Below are positions 1 to 10,759 of a DNA stretch of 64,000 nt, in pieces. This stretch comes from Choricystis sp. odSpoLacu1. Taxonomy: Eukaryota > Chlorophyta > Trebouxiophyceae. Under the pieces are notes generated by a model that was given only the letters and a program-made list of their open reading frames with translations, ran no database searches and had not been told where the DNA came from. The position numbers and the translations under genes were made by a program. Location of the stretch: positions 310,001 through 374,000 of the forward strand of contig OY253656.1 of NCBI GenBank assembly GCA_958009055.1. Reading direction: 5' to 3'. Position 1 is the stretch's first letter; each line of letters starts with the position of its first letter.

Positions 1-115
1 CGTCCACGGCGGCCCGGGAGGCGGGGGAGCCGGGGCGGCGCAGGGCCGACGCGGCCGCTCGCGCGGCCGCGTCGCGGGGGGCGGGGGGGCGGATTTGGGG
101 GGTGGGAGGCGGCAT
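1..115 (-). CDS. Partial hypothetical protein (5' end only)
   Basis: On the minus strand an ATG at 115 opens a frame that stays open to the left edge of the window, about 38 codons. The visible residues are rich in Pro, Ala and Arg (it begins [20 protein letters not shown]), which would fit an organellar leader or a disordered N-terminus. It would be divergent to the PP4 gene, with about 340 bases between the two starts. The piece is too short and too compositionally biased to identify, and an open frame of this length can occur by chance in such GC-rich DNA. Confidence 0.35.
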   Translation of the reverse strand, partial: MPPPTPQIRPPAPRDAAARAAASALRRPGSPASRAAVD

Positions 116-452
116 GTGGGATGGTGTCTGTCGCAACGCCGTGCCTGTAAACGAGGGCGCGCGCGCCGTGCGTTTGGTCCAAGATGAGTTTTGGTTTCGA
201 CGCGTTTTTTTCGTCGCCTCACTCTTCGCTCTTCGCTTGCGTGCTGTGCCTCCGGCGCGGGCGTGCGCTGCACTCCTCCGGGCCGCGCGCGCCGCCCACG
301 CCTCGCCTCGTCTGCTTGGCACCCTCCCCCGCCCTCGCATCCGGCGCGTGCGAGAGGAAGGGCGGCCCCACAGACCAGGGCGGCACGGCCGCTGTGTCAA
401 GCGCGCCTCCCCGCGGCTTCTCTCCCCCCCACACACCCCAAAACACCACCCC

Positions 453-1623
453 ATGCGCGACCTGGACCGCTGGATCGACACGCTGCGGGCGTGCGAGCTG
501 CTGCCCGAAGCGGACGTCAAAGCGTTGTGCGGCGCGGCAGTCGAGCTCCTGGTCGAGGAGCCCAACGTCGTTGCCGTGGACGCGCCGGTCACGATTTGTG
601 AGTGTTGTGTGGGTTGCGCGTGTGTGGGAGAGAGGGAAGGAGGAGGAGAGAAGGGCGTCTTGTGTTGTGCATTGGGCGCAGACACACAAAAAACCCAACC
701 CTCCACCCACACCCACACCCACACAGGCGGCGACATCCACGGCCAGTTCCACGACCTCGCCGAGCTCTTCGCCACGGGGGACGACCCACCCCGCACCTCC
801 TACCTGTTCCTGGGCGACTTTGTGGACCGCGGCTTCTTCTCTGTTGAATCGTTCACCCTCCTCCTCGCTCTGAAAGTTCGCTATCCTGACCGCGTCACCC
901 TGGTGCGCGGCAACCATGAGAGCAGGCAGATCACGCAGGTGTACGGGTTTTACGACGAGTGTGTGCGCAAGTGAGTGTGTTGTGTGGGAGGGAAGGAAAG
1001 AGGAGACACAAAAACAAAAACAAACACCCTCCCTCAACCCACCCCACCCCCCACACCTGCACAGGTACGGCTCCGCATCCGTGTGGCGTGCGTGCACCGA
1101 CGTCTTCGACTACATCGCCCTCGCCGCCATCATCCGCCGCGGCCCGGCTGGCGGCGGCGACGTCTTTGCCGTGCACGGTGGCCTCTCCCCCTCCGCCCCC
1201 ACCCTCGACTCCCTGCGCGCGCTCGACCGCAAGCAGGAAGTCCCGCACGAGGGCCCCATGTGCGACCTGCTGTGGTCCGACCCTGAGGACGGCGCCCCAG
1301 GGTGGGGCCTGTCCCCGCGCGGCGCGGGCTACACGTTTGGCGCCGACGTGGCCACCGCCTTCTGCGCCACCAACGCCGTCGCCACCGTGGCCCGCGCCCA
1401 CCAGCTGGTCATGGAGGGGTACAGGTGGATGTTTGGGCGGCGCGTCGTCACCGTGTGGTCGGCGCCCAACTATTGTTACCGGTGTGGCAACGTCGCGGCG
1501 GTCATGGCGCTGCCTGCTGCGGGTGACCCCGAGTTTCGCGTGTTTGACGCGGCGCCGGCTGGAGGGGCGGGGGGGCGGGGGGCGCCCCCCGCCAAGCGTC
1601 CGGCGCCCGATTATTTCTTGTGA
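453..1623 (+). CDS. PPP4C: Serine/threonine-protein phosphatase 4 catalytic subunit (PPP4C/PPX)
   Basis: Exons 453-597, 727-970 and 1065-1623 join in frame to about 315 residues, the family length. The start [18 protein letters not shown] matches the PP4 N-terminus. All PPP metal-binding and catalytic signatures are present: GDIHGQ, GDFVDRG, RGNHESR and the HGG of the VHGGLSP stretch. The PP2A-family C-terminus DYFL is intact; it is the site of carboxymethylation in relatives. The family removes phosphate from Ser/Thr and PP4 acts in nucleus and cytoplasm in DNA-damage response, centrosome and splicing control. PP4 is favoured over PP2A or PP6 by the N-terminus, the run [12 protein letters not shown], and KRPAPDYFL at the end. 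Introns of 129 and 94 nt carry GTGAGT donors. Insertions near residues 175 (glycine-rich) and just before the C-terminus look lineage-specific. Confidence 0.95.
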
Positions 1624-1782
1624 CGTTTTTTTTGCGGCCGCTTGGCGGAGAGGAGAGGGGAGAAAGGTGAGGGTAGTGTGTTTTTTGTTCTTCGCTCACT
1701 TGATTTTTTTCAACAACCCAAACGACCATCGCTTTTTCTCTTTCAAAACACACACAATCATCTCTCCCTCTCTCTTCCTCTC

Positions 1783-2298
1783 TCACGACCCGCCCGCCGT
1801 CTTGGCGCCTTCATCCTGGTGCGAGTGCGAGTTGGGGGAGTGGTCGTCGGGAACCGAGAAGTCGGAGTCCGCAAACGCGGCCTCATCCTTGCCCGTGGAC
1901 CGGGCGTCGGCCGCAGCTTTGCGCAGGGCTTCCTTGCGGGCGGCGGCCGCGGCGGCCGCGGCGGCGGCGTCGCGGGCGGAGGCGGGGGAGGGGGTGGCGA
2001 GAAGGGTGGCGATCAGGGGGGCGGCCAGGAGGGCGGCGCGGCTGAGGTGAGAAAGGAAAGGGTTTGCGTGTGAGTTGAGGTGTTTGGGCTGGCTTTTTCA
2101 GGCGGAGCCGGGGTGTGAGGCGACAGGATCACGGTCGGTCGGGGGAGAGGGTGAAGTGCTGACCGTGACGTTGGAGAAAACGCGGAGCGCATTTTGCCCA
2201 CCCGCGCCCAAACCACACGCTCACCGGCTGGCCACCCGCACAGGTGGCTGCGTCGCATGCAGTGTCACACGCGGCGTAGCGGACGCAAAAGCACGCAT
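1783..2298 (-). CDS. Small thylakoid-lumen protein with twin-arginine signal
   Basis: Two exons (2298-2225 and 2041-1783) give a 110-residue protein. Residues 1-24 look like a plastid transit peptide (MRAFASATPRVTLHATQPPV). The splice junction then creates a twin arginine followed by a hydrophobic stretch and an Ala-x-Ala cleavage site (RRAALLAAPLIATLLATP, then SASA-like PASA). That is the standard bipartite targeting of lumen proteins moved by the thylakoid Tat pathway. The mature part, about 62 residues, starts with an Ala-rich helix containing KEALRKAAADARS and ends in an acidic, His/Ser-rich tail. I do not recognise the mature protein; a small photosystem- or assembly-associated subunit is possible but unproven. 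Only splicing brings the two arginines together, which supports the gene model. It is convergent with PP4, 159 bases stop to stop. Confidence 0.75.
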
Positions 2299-2373
2299 CG
2301 AGGGCGGGGAGCGAGAGGACGAGATGCAAAACCACGAAAAAAGAGGACTCACTTTGACAAACGTTTCGTTAAC

Positions 2374-3336
2374 ATGGGCTCGCCGCCACCCAAACGCCCA
2401 CGCGTCGCCGACGACGTCGCCCCACCCCCCGACGTCACGTCAGCTTTAGACAGGCTCGCAGCCAAGCTGCCCACCCGCGCCGTGCGCGCGGCACCGCTGC
2501 TCACCAAGCTCCTGGCCGATGCCTCCCTCCCCTGGTCCCCCGCCCTGGCCCCGGCCGTGGCGGGCTGCCTGTTTGCGCTGGCAGGGGGGGCGGGCGACGA
2601 CGGCGCCCGTCCCGTGGGAGGGACACCACATGCTGACCTTGCCAAAGCGGCCGCCCGCGCGTTTTCGGCGGCGGCCGCCCTGGCGCCCACGCTGTGGCCG
2701 TCGCCGTCAGACGGAGACGACCACGGCGCTGCCCGCCGCACGCGGGCAGCGCTGGACGGCCTGGGCGCCGCCGCGTCTCTCAGGTGGAGATGCAACACTG
2801 ACGACTCGTTCGAACTGGCGCGCGCGGTCAAAGACTGGAAGGCCGCACTCGCAGACGCGGCCGCCGCGGTTCGACCCGGGGGGGGGGGGGACGCGGACGT
2901 GGCCGCCGCGCGGGGCGCGCTGACGGCGGCCGCGGCCGCGGCACAGGGAGGGTCGGCCGCTGACGCCGCGGCGGCCGTGGACTGGCCCCCCGCCGTCGCT
3001 GCCGCCGCCATGTTGGACGGACTGACGGCGGCTTTGGTTTATTTAGACACGCGGGCTGTTTCCGTGCCGTGGGTGCCGCCGACACTGGCCACTGCTGTCG
3101 CTGCGGCGCGCGAAAAAGCGGCCACGCTGCCCCCGATGCTCGCAGCGACTTTCGACACACTCGCCGCCGCCGCGGCCGACCGCAAGCGGGGCGGTCCCCC
3201 CTCCCGCCCCACAGGGGACGGCGCCACCTCGTTCGAAGCGCAGACCGCGCGGTGGAAGGGGGCGAGCGTGTCGGCGCGGGGCTCAGTCGGCGCGCGCGGG
3301 GACGGCGCCTCGTTCCAAGTGTTGGGCGGTGGCTGA
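2374..3336 (+). CDS. Hypothetical nuclear protein, Ala-rich helical
   Basis: A single uninterrupted frame encodes 320 residues. The ATG at 2374 is chosen because it opens with a classical basic nuclear-localisation motif (SPPPKRPRVADD); an upstream in-frame extension to 2194 lacks such character and overlaps the promoter of the divergent lumen-protein gene. The body consists of Ala/Leu-rich amphipathic segments. The most specific stretch is around residue 135, LRWRCNTDDSFELARAVKDW, followed by KAAL. The C-terminus is basic and Gly/Ser-rich (TARWKGASVSARGSVGARGD). No catalytic motif or membrane segment is seen. I do not recognise the family. Purine- and CA-rich sequence follows the stop for 179 bases before the methyltransferase start. 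Confidence 0.7.
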   Translation: MGSPPPKRPRVADDVAPPPDVTSALDRLAAKLPTRAVRAAPLLTKLLADASLPWSPALAPAVAGCLFALAGGAGDDGARPVGGTPHADLAKAAARAFSAAAALAPTLWPSPSDGDDHGAARRTRAALDGLGAAASLRWRCNTDDSFELARAVKDWKAALADAAAAVRPGGGGDADVAAARGALTAAAAAAQGGSAADAAAAVDWPPAVAAAAMLDGLTAALVYLDTRAVSVPWVPPTLATAVAAAREKAATLPPMLAATFDTLAAAAADRKRGGPPSRPTGDGATSFEAQTARWKGASVSARGSVGARGDGASFQVLGGG

Positions 3337-3515
3337 GAGAGAGGGTGTGGGCTGCCGGGTCAGTGTGTGTGTGTAGTGCTGCTGCTGTGTGTTTTTTTGC
3401 GTTCAGACGACAACAGAAACACACTTTCTCTCTTTTACCCACGACCAGCACACACCGCGCTCTGTCGGGAGTGTGTCAGTGACCCCTGTGGGCTCGACTC
3501 AGTCCCCCTCTCTCC

Positions 3516-5521
3516 ATGTCCGCCCACGAGCAGCAGCACCACCCGCCCCCCGGCAAGCGCCTGCGCGTCGCGTCGTTGTTTTCGGGGGCGGGCGGCATGG
3601 ACCTGGGCCTCCACCTCGCAGGCCACGACATCGTGCTGCAGTGCGAGTGCGATCCCGGGGCGCAGCAGGTGTGTGGGGAGGGGTGGCGTGGTGGAGACAG
3701 GCCGCGTTTGCCGCGTTTGCCTGCTCGCACATGCGCCGGCTAGCCAGCGCATGCATGCGCAGTCCGCGCAGCCCTGCGGCGCGCGGCCGAGTCCGTTCCC
3801 CAACGCACCGATCCAGGCGCACACTCTGACTCACGGCATGCTAGATGGGGGGTGGCCAAGGGGTGGACGATGCCCACGGCGTCCGTGTTTCAGAGCGACG
3901 CGACGGCAGTCCCCTCGACCAATGCCGAACAAAACGAAAAACGTTCGCTCACACACCAACCCCCCACACACAGGTCCTCTCCACCCACTTTCCCGGCGTC
4001 ACCTTGGCCCCCGACATTCGCGCCCTGGAGCGCTTGCCCGACGTGAGTCAAAAAGGAGGGAAAAGGGGGGCAGGGCTGGGTTGTTGTTTGCGCACGGTGC
4101 GACTCCTCGTCTCTCTTCACTCACTTTTCCTCCCACCCACCCCCCACCCGCACCCCCAGGGCATCGACCTCGTCGCCGCCGGCTTTCCCTGTGTCGATGT
4201 GTCGCGCGCCGGCCTGCGAGCGGGGCTGGACGGGCGGTCGTCCGGGCTGGTGAGGGGGGGCTTTGTTGGGATTGTTGGCGGGTGTGGGCAAACACGACTC
4301 CAGCCACCTCGATGCTTTTCATCCACCCACCCTCATTACCCTTCACCACTCTTTCCCACACACACACAGGTCAAACACGTCTTCCGCCTGCTGCGCGACG
4401 CCCTGGCCCGCGGCCGAGGCGTGGAGTGGGTGCTGCTGGAGAACGTGGAGGCTCTGCTGGACAGGGGACGCGGCCCGCTCGGGGGCGGCGCGTCGGACAG
4501 CGACGCGCCCGCCGCTGTCGCGTGGCTGGTGGACCAGTTCGAGGACATGGGGTATGCATCGTGGGCGTACCGCGTGATCAATGCGGCAGGTGGGTTGGGT
4601 GGGGAGGGTGAGGGGAGGGATGGTGGGACCAGGAAGGAGGCGGCAAACCCCAGCCGCACCCCACCCCGTCCCCCTCCCCCTCCCCCCCCCCCCCTCCCAC
4701 AGCCTTTGGCCTGCCCCACCGCCGCCGCCGCGTCTTCCTGCTGGCCTCTTTGCACGGCGACGCGCGGGACGTGCTGCTGGTGGCGGGGCGGGACGGGTGC
4801 CCGGGCAGCTGCGTGGCGACGTGTGGCGCCCCCTGCTTCGCGTGCGCGGTGGCCCCCCGCCCTGGCACCCCCGCGTCCCTCGCCGTCGACCTCGGCAACG
4901 CTCAATCCCAGCCCGGCCTGGGCATCGTCCCCACCCTGAAGACGACCAACGTGTCGATCGCGCTGCTGACGGCGGACGGGCGGGTTGGCAGGCTGCCGCT
5001 GGCGGCGGTGGAAGCTCTGCAGGGCCTGCCCCCGGGCTGGACCGCCCCCGCGTGGTCGCCTCCAGGGCCGGGGGGGGGCGCCCCCCCCGCCCGCGACCGG
5101 CCTCGTGGCGGGCGGGGAGGTGTGGCGGCCGCGGTGGCGGCGGCGGCCGCGGCGGGCGGCGCCGACGCGCCGCCCGTGCCCGAAGACGCCACCACCACGA
5201 CCCCCGCCGCCGCCGCCAAGTACGCGCGCTGGGCGCTGTGCGGCAACGCGGTGGCGGTGCCCGTGTCCCGGTGGCTGGGGGAGAGGCTGGCGTTTCCGGG
5301 GGCGTTCAAGTTTGTGCCGGGGCCGCGCGACGCGCCGCTGCGCGTGGCGGGCGTGCCGCCCGGCCCCCCCCTCCCCGCCCCCCCTCACCCCCGCCGCCGC
5401 GCTGGCGGTGGGGGAGGGCGGCGCCGACAGCGGCGAATGGTTCTCGTACGTCGCGGCCACGGGCAGGGCGGCGGCGGGGGTGTGCCTGGGGGGCGTGCGC
5501 GTGGCGGGGGGCGCGCGTCCG

Positions 5522-5554
<33 letters not shown>

Positions 5555-8131
5555 CCCGTGCCCCCCCCCCCCCGCCCTGGCGGGCGGCCGCCGCAGCGGC
5601 CGATCCCGCAGCGCGCGGTCGGGGTCGGCGTCGCCGCCGGCGCCGCCGGCGCCGCCGCTGCCGGCGTTGTCGGTCGCGGCCTTTCAAGCGCTCGCCTCGA
5701 CGCGCGCCGGCGCGGCCGCCCTCCGCCCCCCGGGGCGCCGCCCCCCCCCCCCGCCCCCGCCCCTCGGGGCGGGGCGCCCCCCACGGCACGTCCGCCGCGT
5801 GGCCGAGGGCGGCGTGGTGCGTGGTGGGGTCGGGAAGGCACGCGTCTGCCGCGTCGGACGCGCCCGTCATTCACGCCCTCACCCCTCTCCACGAGTTTGT
5901 CCCTGACCCCCTGGCCCCCCTGCCGGAGGGCGCCCTGCTCACCTACGCCGCCCGCATGCGGGAGCAGGGGTGGGACGTGACCCATGTGCTGGCGCTGGCG
6001 GCCGCGTGCGGCGTGGCCCTGCCCACGGGCGTGGCGCCCGCTGACATCGAGTCCTCCCGCCTCCCTGGCCCGCGGCGGCCGACCGCGGTGGGGGATGTGG
6101 TGTGGGCGCGCACGCAGGGGGACGACGGGGCGTGGTGGCCGGCGGAAGCGTTGGTCAGTGGGGGGTGGGGGGGGTGGGGTGGGGGGGTGATCGCACACCA
6201 CGCGATGCCGTGTTTGCCCTCACGTCCTCCCTCCCCTCTGCCCACGCACACACCAGGACCCGTTCAACCTGCCCACCGGCCGCACCATCCCCCCCGGCCT
6301 GGCGGCCGCCCTGTCCGAGGGGGACGCGGCAGCGTCGCTGCCCGCGCGCGCGCGCGCGCGGGGGCGCCCCCCCCCACCCCGCCCCCGCTACGGCAGCGGG
6401 CGCGGCACGGGGGCGACGGCAGCTGCCTCTTCTTCCTCCTCCTCCCCAACTCGCCGCGTCCTAGCGGTCTTCATTGGGGGTGGCGGCCCTCTGACCCCCC
6501 CCCCGCTGGCTCCCACCCTCCCACCTCCTCCCCTGGGCCGCCCGCCGCGCCGACACAGACGCAGGGGGTGGGGACGCCGCCACGGCAGCCTACTACGCGC
6601 GCGCCGTGGCGGAGGCGGCGGCCATTGTGCAGGCGAAAGCGGATCTTTCGGCTGCAGAGCGCGGGGCAACCCTCACCCCCACCTCCCTCACCGCCGCCCG
6701 CTCCGCCTCCGCCTCCGCCGCCGCCCGCGCCTTCCAAGCCCGCGCCGCCACCCGGTGCGGCCGGTGCGCCGCCTGCACCGGGGCGGCGGGGCGGGATCGG
6801 CGCTGCCTGGTCGCGCGCGTGGCGGCCGCCTCGGAGGCCGGCCACGTGGGCGCCCAGGTGGCCGCCCTGGGCCACGGCGCGGTGGGCGGGCGCGTCGCCC
6901 TGTGGTGGGCGGGAGATGGCGCCTGGTACACAGGCACAGTCGTGGCGTTTGATGAACAGAGGCAGCGTCACACACTTGCTTATGACGATTCATTCGTTGA
7001 ATCCACCCCCCTCTGGTCCCCCTCCAACCTGATCACCCTGGCTTCCAACCCACTGGACTGGCCGGCAAACGCAGCCATTGTGGCGGCGGAGAGGGCGGCC
7101 GCGCTGGCGGGGATGGGGGGGGAGGCAGCGGCGGCCGCGGCGGCGGGGGCCGCGGTCGCGCGCGCGGCGGCGGCGGCCGCGGACCGCGCTGCGGGTGGGG
7201 GTGGGGACGGGGCTCGCCCGCCCCCCTCCTCGGCTGCGGCTGGGGCTGCCATGGCGGCTGCAGCGGCAGCGGGCGCCACGCGCGCTCCGACTGCCGCCGC
7301 GCTGGCTGCGTTGGCGGTCCGCGGGCGCGCGTTGCCGCCGCCGGCGACAACCGCTGCTGCTCCCTTGCCCCCGCCCTCGATGGCCACGTGGCGGGGGGGG
7401 CGGCGCGTCGCACGACCGGGAGCGCTGCCCCTCGTGCTCCAAGCTGCACAGGGGAGGGTGCGGCACGGCCACCGCGCAGCACTGGTGCGAGCGGAGGGGC
7501 GGCGGCGGCGACGGCGGCGGCCCCGCGCTGCCCCGCCGCCGCGCACGCGCCACCAGCCCGTCTCCCCCGGTGGGTGACATAGACGATGGTGGTGGTGGCG
7601 ACGCAGACGCCAGGGCCGCCGTGACGACGCGGTCAGGGCGCGCCGCGACGCGGTTTCGGTTTGGCGGCGGCGGCGACTGCGCGCCGCCTGCGCGGCCGCA
7701 GTCGCCCCTCTCTGTGCCTCCCGCCGCCGCCGACCCTGACGACGACGACACCGCGCCCACCACACACCCCGGCCCCCACCCAGCCCTCCTGCAGGCGGCC
7801 GCTGCAGCAGCGTGGGAGCCCGCGTCTCCCCCCCCCCCGCGTCCGTGCGCGGTGTGCGGTGTGCGTGGCCGCCAAAAAAGGGCGGTGCGGCGGGGACGGC
7901 TGCTACCCGCGCTGCTTGCGCCGGTTCCTGGCGCGCGCGCCCCCGCCCCTGCCGCCGCCGGTGGCGGTTGAGACCGCTGCCCTCCCGCCGCTGAGTGATC
8001 ACGCTCCGTCCGCCGCCCTCGCGCCCCCGCCCGCCAAGCGTGTCCGCGTGGATGACGAGGAAATCCCGTCCAGTGCCGCGGCCGACGCGTCGGGCGCGTC
8101 GACGGATGACACGGTGGCGGCCGACGGCTGA
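3516..8131 (+). CDS. DNA (cytosine-5) methyltransferase with C-terminal PWWP, Tudor-like and Cys-finger modules
   Basis: The catalytic domain is complete. Exon 1 (3516-3668) has motif I, SLFSGAGGMDLGLHLAGH. Exons 3974-4042 and 4160-4249 carry motif IV with the catalytic Cys, AAGFPCVDVSRAGL. Exon 4370-4589 has motif VI, WVLLENVEALL. The exon from 4703 has motif VIII, FGLPHRRRRVFLL, motif IX-like EALQGLPPGW, and motif X, LCGNAVAVPVSRWL. Downstream come a PWWP-like region split by an intron (VGDVVWARTQGDDGAWWPAE ends at 6153; the next exon from 6257 ends in VLAVFIGD), a CGRCAAC element, a Tudor-like fold (GRVALWWAGDGAWYTGTVVA), and two Cys-rich fingers (CPSCSKLHRGGCGTATAQHW and CAVCVAAKKGRCGGDGCYPR). 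Likely introns at 5817-5895 and 6480-6558 restore the frame. Frame changes near 5380, 5545, 7390 and 7830 lie at G/C runs and are unresolved, so the 3' model is approximate. Inference: a maintenance or de novo methyltransferase guided by chromatin readers. Confidence 0.85.
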
Positions 8132-8464
8132 GAGAGTGGGCTTGTTTTGCCTTTTTTTTCGACCCCCCTCCCCACCCCTCCCCCGGCGCCGAGTCACGAC
8201 CTTCCATGGGGTCGTGCCTCTGCGCGGGACTCCCCACCCCCCGCTACACGCCTTTTCCCTCTTGGCTCCCCGCCTCCTCGTCTCTCGCTGCGCACCAGGT
8301 TTTGTGTGCGCGCGCAAAAATGACTCCCCTCCCCATCCCGCTCCCCCTCAAGCCGCACTCACAGGCTCCTCTCCATGCAAACATAAGAAAGCACGGCGAA
8401 GTTTTTTCTTTCCGACGGAGTTTTTTTCAGAAAAAAAAACAGAAAAAAACACTTCCCTCCTCTC
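8132..8464. other. Convergent intergenic region
   Basis: This stretch lies between two stop codons facing each other. It holds pyrimidine-rich sequence and several A runs around 8430-8450. No coding frame with family character, RNA gene or repeat is apparent; it probably contains the two 3' UTRs. Confidence 0.5.
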
Positions 8465-9345
8465 TCACAGCAGCAGCCCCGCCTCCCCAAAAAAGTCGGC
8501 CGCAAAGGGAGGGGTCGCCACCAGGAACTCCACCAGGGCACCATCGACCGACGCATCGCGCGGGGAGAGCAGCAGGGCGGCCGCACTCGCAGCGAAGAGA
8601 GGCCGCGCCGGCGGCGGCGCAGGCGCCTCCACCGCCGCCACCGACGATGGAGTCACCACCCTCAACACTTCAACCGCGGTTTCCGCGTCCACGCGTACCG
8701 GCGGCGGCGGTGGCACCGTCTGTTTCCCTCGCGCCCGTTTGGTCACCGGCGGCGGCGGCAGCGCGGCCCCCGCCTTCCCCCCCAGCGCGCGCGCTGTGGC
8801 CGCCCGCACTTCGGACGGGGGCGGCCGCAACACCCCGTGCGCCGCTTTCAGCACGGGCGCGGGCGGGCGGGGCGCCGCGACGCGGGACCGGCGCGGCGTG
8901 GCGGTGAGCGTGGCGCCGCTGCCGCGCGGGGTGGCGGGCTGGGGCGACGACAGACTGTCCTCCTCCCCCAGCACGATGTCTCCATCCGGCAGCAGCAGCA
9001 GGGGCAGGGGAGGGGGGGACAGGCTGTCCAGGGCGGGGGGCGGCGGCGCGGTGTCGGCCGGGCGCCTCTTTTTGCGTGGGGGGGAGGCCGGCGGCTGGTG
9101 GTTGGGCGGGGGTGTGGTGGGGGGTGGATAAAGAGAGAGAGAGAAGGGTGCATGTGTGTGTGCCCGCGTGTGTGTGGGCTGGAGTCTGGGCGCGGATCAA
9201 GGGTCAAGCGGAAGGAACGAGGCGTGACCGCTCGCGCAGTGGGTACCCCTTCGGTGAGAGAGAAGGAAAGTCATCCCCCCTCCTTTCCCCCCCTTCTCCT
9301 CTCTCCCCTTCCTTCCCTCACCTGACCGCCTTCCTTGAGCGCCAT
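8465..9345 (-). CDS. Hypothetical nuclear protein, Pro/Ala-rich with basic NLS
   Basis: Two exons are inferred: a 24-nt first coding exon (9345-9322, MALKEGGQ, donor GTGAGG) and a 630-nt second exon (9094-8465). They join in phase 0 to 217 residues. Soon after the junction is a basic nuclear-localisation cluster, PRKKRRPADT, then a Leu/acidic segment LPLLLLPDGDIVLGEEDSL, a second basic patch VTKRARGKQTVP, and a hydrophobic C-terminus ending EFLVATPPFAADFFGEAGLL. The middle is low-complexity Pro/Ala. No enzyme signature is visible and I do not recognise the protein. A nuclear or chromatin role is only inferred from the basic clusters. The ATG in the tiny exon is preferred because the larger exon has no in-frame ATG upstream of the basic motif. 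Confidence 0.6.
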
Positions 9346-9679
9346 GGGGAAGGCAGAGTCAGGGGAGGGGGAAGTCAGGGAGGAGAACGGAGGTAGGAAG
9401 GGAGGGTTGCCGAAAAAAAAACGCAAGACTTCCCAAAAAAGCACAGCCCCAACTCTCAACCCCCACCGAGCGGTGAATCCGAGTCGGACCGCCCCGCGCC
9501 GACTCTGGGGGAGTGGTTGGCAGCACACAGAAGAGGAGGGAGGGAGTGAGAGTGGGCGGTGCCCTTTCCACGGGGGGGTGGGGCGGTCGCTGAAAAAAAA
9601 GGGCGAGAGAGTTTTTCGTCAACTCACACCGTCGAGAGAGAAACACGCCGCCCCTTCGCTCGACGCTTCTCGCCACGAA
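9346..9679. promoter_or_regulatory. Divergent promoter region
   Basis: 334 bases separate the start of the minus-strand nuclear protein from the SirB start. The region has A-rich patches (around 9411-9440 and 9592-9600) in otherwise GC-rich DNA. No recognisable core promoter element or coding frame was found; it presumably serves both genes. Confidence 0.4.
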
Positions 9680-10348
9680 ATGCGCCCCCATTCCGCGGCC
9701 TCCGTCGCCCGACCACCCCCCCGCTGGCACCCCGCCCCTCGCCTTCTCTCCCGCCCGCCTTGCGCCGCGACGGCACCCCCTCCACCGGAGTGGGACGGCA
9801 CCGCCGTGGTGTTAGTCGACCACGGGTCCAAGCGGGCTGCCGCCAACGCGGCGCTGGACGAGTTTGCGGTGCTGTACAGGTGTGTGCGTATGTGTGGTGG
9901 AAGAGGACGCAGCAGGGCGCGTTTTTTTGTTTCATCGACCGCCAACGCTCCCCTCTCCCCCCCCTCCTCTCCATAGGCGAGTCTCCGGCCGGCCCGTCGT
10001 TGAAGTGGCCCACATGGAGCTGCCCAGGTGAGTGTCGTGTGTGTGCACGGAAAGTCGAGTCATTTCCGTCGCCCCTTTGTGTGTCCAACCCTCCCCCTCT
10101 CCCTTCCTCACAGCCCCTCCCTCGCCGACGCTGTCGCCGCCTGCAAAGCCGCCGGCGCGGTCCGCGTCATCGTGGCCCCCTACTTTCTGTCCCGGGGGAG
10201 GCACGTGGACGCCGACATCCCGGCGTTGGCATCCGCTGCGGCCGACACCTGTGGCCTGCCCGTCACCGTGGCGGCGCCGCTGGGGGTGGACGCCGCCCTG
10301 GCGGGCGTGATCGAGGCAAGGGTGGCAGCCGCGCTGGATGAAGTGTAG
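9680..10348 (+). CDS. SIRB: Sirohydrochlorin ferrochelatase (SirB/CbiX type), plastid
   Basis: Exons 9680-9879, 9977-10027 and 10114-10348 join to 161 residues. The first 40 residues are a Ser/Arg/Pro-rich plastid leader (MRPHSAASVARPPPRWHPAP). The mature enzyme starts with the family motif VVLVDHGSKRAAANAALDEF, whose His is the metal-insertion residue in CbiX-type chelatases. The second part has EVAHMELPSPSLADAVAACK and VIVAPYFLSRGRHVDADIPA, the characteristic second half of the fold. The size fits the short chelatases of plants and algae. The enzyme inserts iron into sirohydrochlorin to give sirohaem, the cofactor of plastid nitrite and sulfite reductases. A TGTAA motif 79 bases after the stop is a plausible poly(A) signal. 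Confidence 0.9.
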
Positions 10349-10759
10349 AGAGAGTGAGAGAGGGTGTTGTGTGTGTGTCAGCAAAAGCAAAAGCAGGAGT
10401 AGATTTTTTTAAAATCATTGTTGGCTGTGTAAAACACGGCACACACGCGCAACGCGTTTGCGCCTCTACAAGCCAAAAGAATGGCGACGAAACTTTAAAA
10501 ATGGGCAAAGCACAGGGGGGGGAGCGGCTCAAAACTAAGGGAGAGGAGGGGGGGGGCTAAGGTCACAAACGGTGTTTCCCTCTCTCTCTCTCCCTGTGTG
10601 CCGCCGCCGAGCCCCCCCACAAAGCCCGGGAAACGACAACTGAAACGTAAAATAAAAAAAACACAGTGGCGGGATGGATGTACAGTTTTGAAGGTGGGTG
10701 GGTGGGGTGGGGGGGGAGACCGTGGGCGCGATCGATCCACACCCTTGTTGCTCCCTTCC
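10349..10759. other. Convergent intergenic region with TGTAA motif
   Basis: Between the SirB stop and the RSH stop. A TGTAA at 10428-10432 is the likely SirB cleavage signal. The rest is GT-rich, then G-rich and A-rich sequence; no gene is seen. Confidence 0.5.

Noticed and set aside
4336..6201. 621-codon open frame on the minus strand
   Set aside because: It is antisense to the methyltransferase exons, made of Arg/Pro/Gly low complexity, and lacks any motif; the plus strand carries the MTase motifs.
6980..8317. Long Arg-rich minus-strand frames opposite the 3' part of the methyltransferase gene
   Set aside because: Compositional shadows of GC-rich coding DNA; the plus strand carries the Tudor-like and Cys-finger motifs.
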